From positions 1-12,434 of the forward strand of contig JBIOZI010000131.1 in NCBI GenBank assembly GCA_044871085.1: 12,434 nucleotides of DNA. The letters are read 5' to 3'. The translations under genes were made by a program, and so were the position numbers. The first letter of the stretch is position 1. Every line of letters begins with the position of its first letter. The DNA comes from CADEED01 sp044871085. GTDB lineage: Bacteria > Pseudomonadota > Gammaproteobacteria > Steroidobacterales > Steroidobacteraceae. The notes beneath the pieces are model-generated. The model was given only the letters and a program-made list of their open reading frames with translations. It did not search any database and was not told where the DNA came from. This document shows, piece by piece, positions 1 through 6,315 of the stretch.

Positions 1-1
1 G

Positions 2-457
2 ACCTGGAATGACGGCGGCTTCTGGGAGCAGGAAGTGCAGACCAACCACTTCCAGGTGCGCTTCGTCGGCAACGAACACACGACCCTATCCACCGTGGAA
101 GATCTGGCGATGCTGCGGGCAGCGGAATTGTGCATGCAGCGGGAGATGCCTTTCGTCGAGCTCAGCTCGGTTCAGTCCGATCGGCTGCCACTTGGTCTTT
201 CGCCGCGCTATTACGGGTCGATGATTCACGGGGTCAACCCGTCCAATCTCCAATATCTCCTGCCGTGGGCGGTCAAGACGACGTACATGGAAACGCCGGA
301 CTACGACAGGAAGAAAAGAGCCAGCGGCGACATCTGGCGCTACGCCCCCATCACCGACCTGACCGCCACCTGCGTGCCCGAGTCGCGTGAAGGCGTCGCG
401 GACGCCGCCGAGCTCGCGAAGCAGATGCGCACGTTGCACGCCAACCGCGTCGACTGA
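2..457 (+). CDS. CC0125/CC1285 family lipoprotein-like protein (5' truncated)
   Basis: The reading frame is open from the first full codon of the window to a TGA at 455-457 (151 residues), so the N-terminus, where a lipoprotein signal and acylated Cys would lie, is missing. The visible part begins with a Gly-Gly-Phe-Trp segment, then NHFQVRFVGNEHTT, then an LRAAELCMQ helix. This order (aromatic/glycine segment, 'N-F-V-F-GN' strand, 'V-D-A-LRAAEL' helix) resembles the small CC0125/CC1285 family of predicted outer-membrane or periplasmic lipoproteins, whose function is unknown. The C-terminal 60 residues are charged and unremarkable. A GTG at 35 could be read as a start, but the homologous-looking residues continue upstream of it, so it is probably internal. 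The gene converges on nrdB across a 42-base gap. Family assignment is from memory of the motif pattern only. Confidence 0.6.
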   Translation, partial: TWNDGGFWEQEVQTNHFQVRFVGNEHTTLSTVEDLAMLRAAELCMQREMPFVELSSVQSDRLPLGLSPRYYGSMIHGVNPSNLQYLLPWAVKTTYMETPDYDRKKRASGDIWRYAPITDLTATCVPESREGVADAAELAKQMRTLHANRVD

Positions 458-472
458 TACCTCGACTCAGCC

Positions 473-497
473 CGGCGCGGCTGTTTCAAACGCGCCG
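473..497. terminator. Hairpin between convergent lipoprotein and nrdB genes
   Basis: The arms CGGCGCG (473-479) and CGCGCCG (491-497) are perfect inverted repeats around an 11-base loop, which itself contains GTTT-C-AAAC. The hairpin fills most of the short gap between two convergent stop codons, so it could end transcription from both sides. There is no clear U-tract, so intrinsic termination is uncertain. Confidence 0.35.
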
Positions 498-499
498 CG

Positions 500-1573
500 T
501 CAGTGGGCGTCCCTCCCGCCGATGAGATCGAGCTGTCCGCGACGCGCGACCCGCCGGTCGAACAATCCCCATGCGCCTTCGCTGCCGTGCCAGGCGCCGC
601 CCGTGGCGGCCTTGGCATATTCGGTGGCGCGCGTCTCGAAGAAATTCGCATGCTCGACGCCGTTCAACATGGCGGTGAGCCACGGCAACGGATGGTCCTT
701 CACGCCGTAGAGCTGAGGCAGGGCCAGCTGCTTGAGGCGCCAGTCGGCGATGTAGCGGATGTATGCCTTGACCTCGGCGGCCGACAACCCCTCCACCGGT
801 CCCATCTCGAAGGCGAGATCGACGAAACGATCCTCGAGCTTCACCACGGTGCGCGCGCACTCGACGATGTCGTCTTTCACGGACTGCGACAGCGCACCGG
901 TTTCCTGCGCGAAGGTGTGGAACAGCCTGATGATGCCCTCGCAGTGCAGCGTCTCGTCGCGCACGCTCCAGCTCACCACCTGGCCCATGCCGCGCATCTT
1001 GTTGTGCCGCGGGAAGTTGAGCAGGATGGCGAAGCTCGCGAACAGCTGCAGGCCCTCGGTGAAGCCGCCGAACATCGCCAGCGTGCGCAGCACGTCGGCA
1101 TCGGTCTCGACGCCGAAGCCCTGTAGATAGTCGTGCTTGTCGCGCATGGCCGAGTAGTCCATGAACGCGGTGAACTCGCTGTCGGGCATGCCCAGCGTCT
1201 CCAGCAGCAGCGCGTAGGCCGCGATGTGCACCGTCTCCATGTTCGCGAACGCCGCGAGCATCATCTTGATCTCGGTGGGACGGAACACGCGCGCGTAGCG
1301 CTCCATGTAGTTGTCCTGCACCTCGACGTCCGACTGCGTGAAGAAGCGGAACACCTGGGTGAGCAGGTTGCGCTCCGCATCCGTGATGCGGCTGTTCCAG
1401 TCCTTGCAATCCTCGCCCAGCGGGATCTCCTCCGGCATCCAGTGGATCTGCTGCTGGCGACGCCAGTATTCGATGGCCCACGGGTAGCGGAAAGGCTTGT
1501 AGCTGCGCGACGGAGTGAGCAGGCCGGGACGCGTGATCAACTCGATCTGCCTGGTGCTCTCGATTACTGACAT
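500..1573 (-). CDS. nrdB: Ribonucleoside-diphosphate reductase, beta (radical-generating) subunit, class I
   Basis: This 357-residue ferritin-like protein generates the radical that the alpha subunit uses to reduce ribonucleoside diphosphates. Comparison with E. coli R2 places all metal ligands at matching spacing: Asp82, Glu113, His116, Glu173, Glu207 and His210. A tyrosine sits at position 120, seven residues after Glu113 in ETVHIAAY, where E. coli has radical Tyr122. That supports a tyrosyl-radical enzyme rather than class Ic, which has Phe there. Trp45 may be part of the radical-transfer path. There is no N-terminal ATP-cone. The C-terminus continues about 18 residues past a GAWGLFD segment with a basic stretch; tails in this region normally dock to alpha. 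The ATG overlaps the end of nrdA by ten bases (ATGTCAGTAA contains both signals), and the Shine-Dalgarno sequence is weak, so translation is probably coupled to nrdA. Confidence 0.96.
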   Translation of the reverse strand: MSVIESTRQIELITRPGLLTPSRSYKPFRYPWAIEYWRRQQQIHWMPEEIPLGEDCKDWNSRITDAERNLLTQVFRFFTQSDVEVQDNYMERYARVFRPTEIKMMLAAFANMETVHIAAYALLLETLGMPDSEFTAFMDYSAMRDKHDYLQGFGVETDADVLRTLAMFGGFTEGLQLFASFAILLNFPRHNKMRGMGQVVSWSVRDETLHCEGIIRLFHTFAQETGALSQSVKDDIVECARTVVKLEDRFVDLAFEMGPVEGLSAAEVKAYIRYIADWRLKQLALPQLYGVKDHPLPWLTAMLNGVEHANFFETRATEYAKAATGGAWHGSEGAWGLFDRRVARRGQLDLIGGRDAH

Positions 1574-3474
1574 GACAGGCACTCGTCGTATTTGGAGTTG
1601 TCGGTTTCCAGCGGTTTCTGCGGCCACGCGCGCGTGTTGTCGGCCTCCACGCCCGCGAAACCGGCACGCTGCACGCTCTTGCTGCGGCAGTAGTACAGCG
1701 ATTTCACGCCGCGCTCCCACGCCGTCCAGTGCAGCATCAGCAGGTCCCACTTGTGCGTGTCGCTGCGCAGGTAGAGGTTCAGCGACTGCCCCTGGCACAC
1801 CAGCGGCGCGCGATCCGCCGCGAGCTCGATGACCCAGCGCTGGTCGATCTCGAACGCGGTGCGGAACACGGATTTCTCGTCGTCGGTGATGCCCTCGAGG
1901 TGCTGCACCGACCCCTCGTGCGCCAGGATCGACTGCCAGGTCTCCTCGCTGTCCAGCCCGCGGGACGCGAGTAGTTTGGTGAGCGCCGGGTTGCGCACGC
2001 TGAACGAGCCGGACAACGTCTTGTGGGTGTAGATGTTGGCGGGAATCGGCTCGATGCAGGCGCTGGTGCCGCCGCAGATGACGCTGATGCTGGCGGTGGG
2101 CGCGATGGCCAGCTTGTGGCTGAAGCGCTCCCCGGCACCGCGCTCCGCGGCGTCGGGACACGCGCCGCGCTCGCCGGCCAGCACGCGCGAGGCCGCGTCC
2201 GCCTCGCGCCGCAGATGTTTGAACATGCGCAGGTTCGCGGCCCGCGCCAGCGCGCTCTCGAACGGAATGCCGTTGTTCTGCAGCCAGGAGTGGAACCCCA
2301 TCGCACCCAGGCCCACCGAGCGCTCGCGCATGGCGGAGTAGCGCGCGCTGTCCATGGAGGCCGGCGCGTGGTCGATGAACTCCTGCAGCACGTTGTCGAG
2401 CATGCGCAGCACGTCCTCGATGAAGCGCGGCTGCGATTGCCACTGCTCCCAGGTCTCGAAGTTCACCGACGACAGGCAGCACACCGCGGTGCGCGCGCGG
2501 CCCAGGTGGTCCGTGCCCGTGGGCAGCAGGATCTCGCTGCACAGGTTCGACTGCCGCACCCTGAGGCCGAGGGCGCGCTGGTGTTCCGCGAGCTGGTTGT
2601 TGGCCGTGTCGCTGAACAGTAGATAGGGCTCGCCGGTGGTCAGGCGCGTCTCGAGGATCTTCTGCCACAGTTGCCGCGCGTTCACGGTGCGCAGTGCCTC
2701 GCCCGTCTTCGGGCTGCGCAGCGCGAACCGCCGGTCCTCGCGCACCGCGTGCATGAATTCGTCCGTGATGCAGATGCCGTGATGCAGGTTCAGGCTCTTG
2801 CGGTTGAAATCGCCCGACGGCTTGCGGATCTCGATGAACTCTTCGATCTCGGGGTGATGCACGTCGAGGTAGACGGCCGCGGAGCCACGGCGCAGCGAGC
2901 CCTGGGAGATCGCCAGCGTGAGCGAATCCATGACGCGCACGAAGGGAATGATTCCCGACGTCTGGCCGCAGCCTTTCACCGTCTCGCCGATCGAGCGCAC
3001 GCCGCCCCAGTAGGTGCCGATGCCGCCGCCGTTCGACGCCAGCCACACGTTCTCCGTCCACGTGCCCACGATACCGTCGAGGTTGTCTTCGACCGCATTC
3101 AGGAAACACGAGATGGGCAGCCCCCGCTCGGTGCCGCCGTTGGAGAGGATGGGCGTCGCCGGCAGGAACCACAGTCGCGACATGTAGTCGTACAGCCGCT
3201 GTGCGTGCGCGGAATCGTCCGCGTAGGCGCGCGCCACGCGCGCGAACAGGTCCTGCGGAGATTCGCCGGCGAGCAGGTAGCGGTCCTGCAGCGTGGCGCG
3301 GCCGAAGTTCGTCAGCAGCGCATCGCGCGCGGCGTCGGTGTGCACTTCGATGGCGGCGCGCGCCGCCTTGGCGGAATCCGCGCCAGGCGTGAGCGCCGCA
3401 CGTGCGGTTTTCCGCAGCATCCTGGCCGCGGGCTTGCGCGACTCGCGCACGCCGGAAACTGGTTGACTCGCCAT
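1564..3474 (-). CDS. nrdA: Ribonucleoside-diphosphate reductase, alpha (catalytic) subunit, class I, lacking ATP-cone
   Basis: This 636-residue cytosolic enzyme converts NDPs to dNDPs with NrdB. The active site is visible: Cys123 in LPISCFLN (E. coli C225), Asn310-Leu-Cys312-Ser-Glu314 (N437/C439/E441), Cys332 or Cys333 in TAVCCLSS (C462), and the radical-transfer pair Tyr594-Tyr595 in SLYYCRS. The C-terminal redox pair is Cys632 and Cys635 in ECLSCQ, spaced CxxC rather than the longer E. coli spacing. The protein is about 100 residues shorter at the N-terminus than E. coli NrdA and has no ATP-cone, so dATP inhibition through that domain is not expected. The chosen ATG follows GGAGG by six bases. 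An in-frame start 17 codons upstream lacks such a site and would encode the leader. The gene precedes nrdB in one operon and is controlled from the 3475-3817 region. Confidence 0.96.
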   Translation of the reverse strand: MASQPVSGVRESRKPAARMLRKTARAALTPGADSAKAARAAIEVHTDAARDALLTNFGRATLQDRYLLAGESPQDLFARVARAYADDSAHAQRLYDYMSRLWFLPATPILSNGGTERGLPISCFLNAVEDNLDGIVGTWTENVWLASNGGGIGTYWGGVRSIGETVKGCGQTSGIIPFVRVMDSLTLAISQGSLRRGSAAVYLDVHHPEIEEFIEIRKPSGDFNRKSLNLHHGICITDEFMHAVREDRRFALRSPKTGEALRTVNARQLWQKILETRLTTGEPYLLFSDTANNQLAEHQRALGLRVRQSNLCSEILLPTGTDHLGRARTAVCCLSSVNFETWEQWQSQPRFIEDVLRMLDNVLQEFIDHAPASMDSARYSAMRERSVGLGAMGFHSWLQNNGIPFESALARAANLRMFKHLRREADAASRVLAGERGACPDAAERGAGERFSHKLAIAPTASISVICGGTSACIEPIPANIYTHKTLSGSFSVRNPALTKLLASRGLDSEETWQSILAHEGSVQHLEGITDDEKSVFRTAFEIDQRWVIELAADRAPLVCQGQSLNLYLRSDTHKWDLLMLHWTAWERGVKSLYYCRSKSVQRAGFAGVEADNTRAWPQKPLETDNSKYDECLSCQ

Positions 3475-3501
3475 CTCGTTCCTCCGGGGAAGGAGGGACG
3501 G
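3475..3501 (-). promoter_or_regulatory. nrdA Shine-Dalgarno with self-complementary sequestering hairpin
   Basis: On the minus strand the Shine-Dalgarno GGAGG (3485-3481) is preceded, after a six-base TTCCCC loop, by a perfect complement CCTCC (3496-3492). The resulting 5-bp hairpin would hide the ribosome site. The CCGTCC just upstream (3501-3496) shares one base with this hairpin and is complementary to GGACGG further up the leader (3557-3552), giving a possible alternative pairing that would open the site. The complementarity is seen directly; the switching role is inference. Confidence 0.45.
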
Positions 3502-3538
3502 CGCAACGCGAGAGTGCACGGGCACGCGCTCTACGCTG

Positions 3539-3585
3539 CTGCCGGCACACCCCGTCCGTTCAGTAGTTAAAATGCGCGCCGGCAG
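3539..3585 (-). promoter_or_regulatory. Predicted anti-P1 stem of the nrdA leader (riboswitch expression platform)
   Basis: CTGCCGGCGCGC (3585-3574) can pair with GTGTGCCGGCAG (3550-3539) to give a 12-bp stem with two G-U pairs. The 5' arm includes the last five bases of the B12 box, so this stem and the closing P1 helix of the riboswitch cannot coexist. That is the usual layout of an expression platform. The loop contains GGACGG, which can also pair with the sequence next to the nrdA ribosome site. No U-tract follows, which favours translational rather than transcriptional control. Confidence 0.4.
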
Positions 3586-3755
3586 GTCTCCTGGCTCGCC
3601 GCTTGATCGCGATTCTTCTGGTCTTCCCGGGAAATCCCAGTGACCTCGTCAGAGACGGACGAAGAATCGCCAGCGGCCTACAGTTGCGGGGGCAGCTGCG
3701 GTTGGAGCGTTTGGCTCTCCGCATTCCCTTTTCATCGCGCTTGCGCGCGAACCGA
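3581..3755 (-). ncRNA. Cobalamin (B12) riboswitch in the nrdAB leader
   Basis: Read on the minus strand, the segment carries the conserved cobalamin riboswitch elements in order. GGTT (3753-3750) can pair with the terminal GACC of the B12 box. AGGGAA lies at 3729-3724, the highly conserved GCTGCCCCCGCAACTGT core at 3696-3680, and GTCACTGGG at 3644-3636 (GCCACTG in most members). CGGGAAG follows near 3629-3623, and finally a perfect B12 box AGCCAGGAGACCTGCC at 3596-3581. An internal 10-bp perfect stem, GCGATTCTTC (3670-3661) with GAAGAATCGC (3618-3609), supports a folded RNA. Members of this class bind adenosylcobalamin or related forms and usually repress. Here the RNA lies between the predicted nrdAB promoter and the nrdA start, so it should lower synthesis of the B12-independent reductase when B12 is abundant. 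Confidence 0.93.
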
Positions 3756-3759
3756 TGCA

Positions 3760-3775
3760 CGACAAGATGTTGTGT
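3760..3775 (-). promoter_or_regulatory. NrdR-box-like operator 2 (overlaps -10)
   Basis: ACACAACATCTTGTCG on the minus strand matches 12 of 16 positions of the NrdR consensus acaCwAtATaTwGtgt, as I recall it, and has the inverted core ACAA-N4-TTGT. It overlaps the predicted -10 region and lies just upstream of the riboswitch. It starts exactly 31 bp from the second box-like sequence, the spacing typical of paired NrdR sites. Confidence 0.7.
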
Positions 3776-3796
3776 TCCGTGACAAGGAAATGTCAA
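3767..3796 (-). promoter_or_regulatory. Predicted nrdAB promoter
   Basis: A perfect -35 hexamer TTGACA lies at 3796-3791 on the minus strand. An 18-base spacer leads to a poor -10 candidate, CAACAT (3772-3767). The start of transcription would fall near 3760, a few bases before the riboswitch. Both hexamers overlap NrdR-box-like sequences, as expected for a promoter repressed by NrdR. The weak -10 leaves the exact start uncertain. Confidence 0.5.
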
Positions 3797-3806
3797 CAGC
3801 TTGTGT
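3791..3806 (-). promoter_or_regulatory. NrdR-box-like operator 1 (overlaps -35)
   Basis: ACACAAGCTGTTGACA on the minus strand matches about 10 of 16 positions of the NrdR consensus and carries the inverted core CAA-N4-TTG. Its last six bases are the TTGACA -35 hexamer. On its own it is a weak match; the 31-bp offset from the stronger box at 3760-3775 is what makes it credible. It also lies 11 bases upstream of the divergent cytochrome start. Confidence 0.55.
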
Positions 3807-3817
3807 TCGGGTGAATA

Positions 3818-4666
3818 TTGAAGAAGAAGACGAAGAAGTTCTTTCGGTGGCTGGGAATCGTCGTGCTCGGCCTCGTCGCGCTCGCGGCGGGCGCCGTGTG
3901 GCTGGTGTATTCCGCCGCCGATCGCGAGCTCGAGAAGCGTTACACCGTCAATGAAACGCTGAGCGTGCCGCGGCCGACGGACGCGGCCGCGGTGGCCGAA
4001 GGACGCCGGCTCGCGCGACTCACGGGCTGCACGCATTGTCACGGCGAGAATCTCGCCGGCGCCGTGCCGCTCGACATTCCGAACGTCGCGCGCTTCGTCG
4101 CGCCGAATCTCACCACCATCCTGCCGGCTTACAGCGATGCGGAGCTCGTCGGGCTACTGCGCCGGGGCGTGAAGCGCGACGGCGCCGCGGCATGGTTCAT
4201 GCCGTCGGAGATGTACCGCCACCTGCACGACGAAGACCTGGCGCGCATCATCGCGTGGATCCGGCTCATGCCGAAATCCGAGGGCATCACGGAGACGACG
4301 CGCCTGCGCCCGCTCGGCCGGCTGATCGTCGCGAAGGGCGACTTCCGCTCGAGCGCCGAGGAGATACTGCGGCTCGAGAAGGCCGGCGAAACGCGCATCG
4401 CGCCGGGCCGCGGCGCCTATCTAGTCATGAGCCTGTGCAGCGAGTGCCACGGGCAGGACCTCGAGGGCCGGCCCGAAGCGCACGCAACCCCCGCACTTTC
4501 GGTGGTGAAGGGCTACTCGCTCGAAGCGTTCGAGCGGCTGCTGCACGACGGCAGCGGACCCGGCGGCCGCAGTTTCGAGCTCATGACGCCGACGGCGAAG
4601 GCGCGGTTCGCGTACCTCACGCCCGCGGAAGTCGAGGCGATGCACGCCTACCTGAAATCGCGCTGA
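3818..4666 (+). CDS. Membrane-anchored di-heme cytochrome c
   Basis: The 282-residue protein has two covalent heme c sites, CTHCH (71-75) and CSECH (207-211), in two class-I-like cytochrome c domains of about 100 residues each. Likely distal Met ligands are Met128 in WFMPSEM and Met256 in ELMTPT, each the usual distance after its heme motif. The N-terminus is Lys-rich (MKKKTKK) followed by a hydrophobic segment at about residues 11-31 with no obvious cleavage site, so it is probably an uncleaved anchor holding the hemes in the periplasm. The start is a TTG, the first possible start after an in-frame TGA at 3812-3814, with only a weak GGGTGA upstream. A role in electron transfer to or from a periplasmic dehydrogenase or oxidase is likely, but the partner is not in the window. 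It is divergent from nrdAB, and its promoter must lie within or near the NrdR-box region. Confidence 0.88.
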   Translation: MKKKTKKFFRWLGIVVLGLVALAAGAVWLVYSAADRELEKRYTVNETLSVPRPTDAAAVAEGRRLARLTGCTHCHGENLAGAVPLDIPNVARFVAPNLTTILPAYSDAELVGLLRRGVKRDGAAAWFMPSEMYRHLHDEDLARIIAWIRLMPKSEGITETTRLRPLGRLIVAKGDFRSSAEEILRLEKAGETRIAPGRGAYLVMSLCSECHGQDLEGRPEAHATPALSVVKGYSLEAFERLLHDGSGPGGRSFELMTPTAKARFAYLTPAEVEAMHAYLKSR

Positions 4667-4668
4667 GA

Positions 4669-4696
4669 GCGGCGCCGGGCCGGCCGCCGGCGCCGC
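4669..4696. terminator. Strong hairpin between convergent cytochrome and AhpD-like genes
   Basis: A perfect 10-bp inverted repeat, GCGGCGCCGG (4669-4678) and CCGGCGCCGC (4687-4696), surrounds an 8-base loop two bases after the cytochrome stop codon. The rest of the gap (4697-4740) is also GC-rich and contains GGCGGGGCCCGCC at 4728-4740, another near-palindrome next to the convergent stop. There is no U-tract. A role in ending transcription from both sides is plausible but not certain. Confidence 0.45.
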
Positions 4697-4740
4697 CTCA
4701 CCCGCCATACCGGCGACACCGGCGAACGGCGGGGCCCGCC

Positions 4741-5292
4741 TCACGCCACCTTGCGCGTCGCGACCACGGGAAAATCGATCGCGGTGCGCGCGACGCTGTT
4801 CACGTAGTTGGTCCACGTGTTCAACGCGACGTGCTGCACGATCTCGACGATCTGCGCATCGCTGTAACCGGCGCCGCGGACCGACTGCAGCTCCTCGTCG
4901 CTCACGTGCCCGCGCCGCTCGACGACCTGGCGCGCGAAGCGCACGGCGGCCGCGGCCTGCGGGTCGTTCGACGTGCCGCGCCGGTTGGCGGCCATTTCCG
5001 CTTCGTCGAGTTTCGCCACGTGCCGGCCGAGATACGCGTGCGCGGAGGCGCAGTAGTCGCAGCCGTTGAGCTCGGCGACGGCAATGGCGATGCGCTCGCC
5101 GGTCGCCGCCGGCAAGGCGCCCTTGGCGAGCGCGCCGAACATGCCGAGGTAGCCCTCGATCGCGGCCGGGCTGTTCGCCACCATGCGGAACAGGTTCGGT
5201 ACCGAGCCGAGCAGTTTCTTCACGGCCTCGAGTTGCGGACGCGACGCAGTTGGCGCGTCATCGATCGTGGCGGGGGTATGGATGCGGGTCAT
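4741..5292 (-). CDS. Carboxymuconolactone decarboxylase family protein, AhpD-like
   Basis: The 183-residue all-helical protein carries an AhpD-type redox site: Glu66, Cys78, Cys81 and His85 in GERIAIAVAELNGCDYCASAH. These spacings (12, 3, 4) equal those of Mycobacterium AhpD Glu118, Cys130, Cys133 and His137. The conserved CxxC and His point to peroxidase or disulfide-reductase activity rather than true carboxymuconolactone decarboxylation. AhpD itself passes electrons to AhpC, but no ahpC is nearby, so the partner is unknown. The protein has no signal peptide and should be cytosolic. The ATG is preceded by GGAGG with a five-base spacer. The gene is divergent from a LysR regulator 125 bases away, the usual geometry for a regulator and its target, so induction by that LysR is likely. 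Confidence 0.87.
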   Translation of the reverse strand: MTRIHTPATIDDAPTASRPQLEAVKKLLGSVPNLFRMVANSPAAIEGYLGMFGALAKGALPAATGERIAIAVAELNGCDYCASAHAYLGRHVAKLDEAEMAANRRGTSNDPQAAAAVRFARQVVERRGHVSDEELQSVRGAGYSDAQIVEIVQHVALNTWTNYVNSVARTAIDFPVVATRKVA

Positions 5293-5389
5293 GGAATCCT
5301 CCGGTGAAAGTCGTCAGCCGCGACGGCGCCGCGGCGGACCTCAAGCTATGGCCTTTCACTAAACGAGACTAGACGGTAAATTCTGGAGG

Positions 5390-5410
5390 CTTCCTCTCGA
5401 ATTCCGGAAG
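5390..5410. promoter_or_regulatory. Dyad upstream of the first LysR gene
   Basis: CTTCC (5390-5394) and GGAAG (5406-5410) form an inverted repeat with an 11-base centre, in the divergent gap between the AhpD-like gene and its LysR neighbour. LysR proteins bind dyads of about this size. The right arm is also the ribosome site of the LysR gene, so the match could be chance. It is a candidate autoregulatory operator only. Confidence 0.25.
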
Positions 5411-5417
5411 GCTCGCC

Positions 5418-6314
5418 ATGGACCGTTTTTCCGCGATGTCGGTGCTCACCACGGTGGTCGGCAGCGGCAGTTTCTCCGCCGCCAGCCGCGAGCTGCGCAT
5501 GCCCCTGCCCACGGTCAGCCGCAAGATCGCCGAGCTCGAGGCGCACCTGCACGCCAAACTACTGGTGCGTGGCACGCGCCGGCTGGCTCTCACCGAGGCG
5601 GGCGAGGCGTACCTGGCGGCGTGCCGGCGCATCCTCGAGGCGGTGGCGGAGGCGGAGCGCGGCGCGGCCGGCGCGTACAACGCGCCGCAGGGCGAGCTCG
5701 TGATCACCGCGCCCGTGACGTTCGGCCGGCTGCACGTGGTGCCGGTGGCCGCGGAGTTCATCGCCGGACACCCGCAGGTGGACGTGCGCCTGGTGCTTTC
5801 CGATCGGCCGCTCAACCTGGTCGATGAACATCTCGATCTCGCCGTGCGCGTGGGCGAGCTGCCGGACAGCGCGCTGGTCGCGGCGCGCATCGGCGAGGTG
5901 CGCAGCGTCGTGTGCGCGAGCCCGGGCTACCTGGAACGGCGCGGCACGCCGAAGTCGCCGGCGGCGCTCGGAGGGCACGACTGCGTGTCGTTCTCGGCAT
6001 TGGGCCCGGGCGAGCAATGGCGCTTTCCGGGCGGCGACGCCATCCAGGTGCGGTCGCGCATGGTGGTCAGCTCGGCGGACGCCGCGCTCGAGGCCGCGCT
6101 CGCCGGCGTGGGGATCACGCGCCTGTTGTCGTACCAGGTGGCCGCGGCGGTGCGCGAGAAAAAGCTCGTCGTGGTGCTGCGCAGGCACGAGCCCGCGCCG
6201 CTGCCGGTGAGCCTCATCTACGTGCGTGAGCGCCGTCTCAGCGGCAAGCTGCGCGCCTTCCTGGATTTCGCTGCGCCGCGCCTGCGTGCGCGGCTCGGCG
6301 AGGCGCGGCTCTGA
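5418..6314 (+). CDS. LysR family transcriptional regulator (CrgA-like group)
   Basis: The 298-residue protein has the LysR layout. A winged helix-turn-helix occupies residues 1-60 (MDRFSAMSVLTTVVGSGSFSAASRELRMPLPTVSRKIAELE), followed by a linker helix and a two-lobed effector-binding domain from about residue 90 to 290. The segments APVTFGRLHVVP and LDLAVRVGELPDSALVAARIG are typical of the CrgA-like branch that often controls an adjacent, divergent redox enzyme. The ATG has GGAAG seven bases upstream. Its divergent neighbour is the AhpD-like gene, the most likely target. The effector cannot be read from sequence. It ends at a palindromic repeat that separates it from the convergent dehydrogenase gene. 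Confidence 0.92.
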   Translation: MDRFSAMSVLTTVVGSGSFSAASRELRMPLPTVSRKIAELEAHLHAKLLVRGTRRLALTEAGEAYLAACRRILEAVAEAERGAAGAYNAPQGELVITAPVTFGRLHVVPVAAEFIAGHPQVDVRLVLSDRPLNLVDEHLDLAVRVGELPDSALVAARIGEVRSVVCASPGYLERRGTPKSPAALGGHDCVSFSALGPGEQWRFPGGDAIQVRSRMVVSSADAALEAALAGVGITRLLSYQVAAAVREKKLVVVLRRHEPAPLPVSLIYVRERRLSGKLRAFLDFAAPRLRARLGEARL

Positions 6315-6315
6315 A

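Noticed and set aside
500..3550. A 1016-codon minus-strand frame that looks like a fusion of nrdA and nrdB
   Set aside because: Only its last 357 codons are real (NrdB). The upstream part is an out-of-frame, Arg/Ala-rich reading of nrdA that lacks stops because of high GC; true NrdA is in another frame with all active-site motifs.
2671..3570. A 299-codon plus-strand frame opposite nrdA
   Set aside because: It is a shadow of the nrdA coding sequence, with low-complexity Arg/Ala/Val composition.
3560..4042. A 160-codon minus-strand frame covering the riboswitch and the start of the cytochrome
   Set aside because: It overlaps structured RNA and promoter elements and is antisense to the cytochrome; no ribosome site or conserved motif.
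4667..4740. GC-rich inverted repeats as a possible mobile-element end
   Set aside because: No transposase, target duplication or second end is visible; a terminator between convergent genes explains it better.
4036..5307. A 423-codon plus-strand frame across the cytochrome and AhpD-like genes
   Set aside because: It runs out of frame with the cytochrome and antisense to the AhpD-like gene and has no family features.
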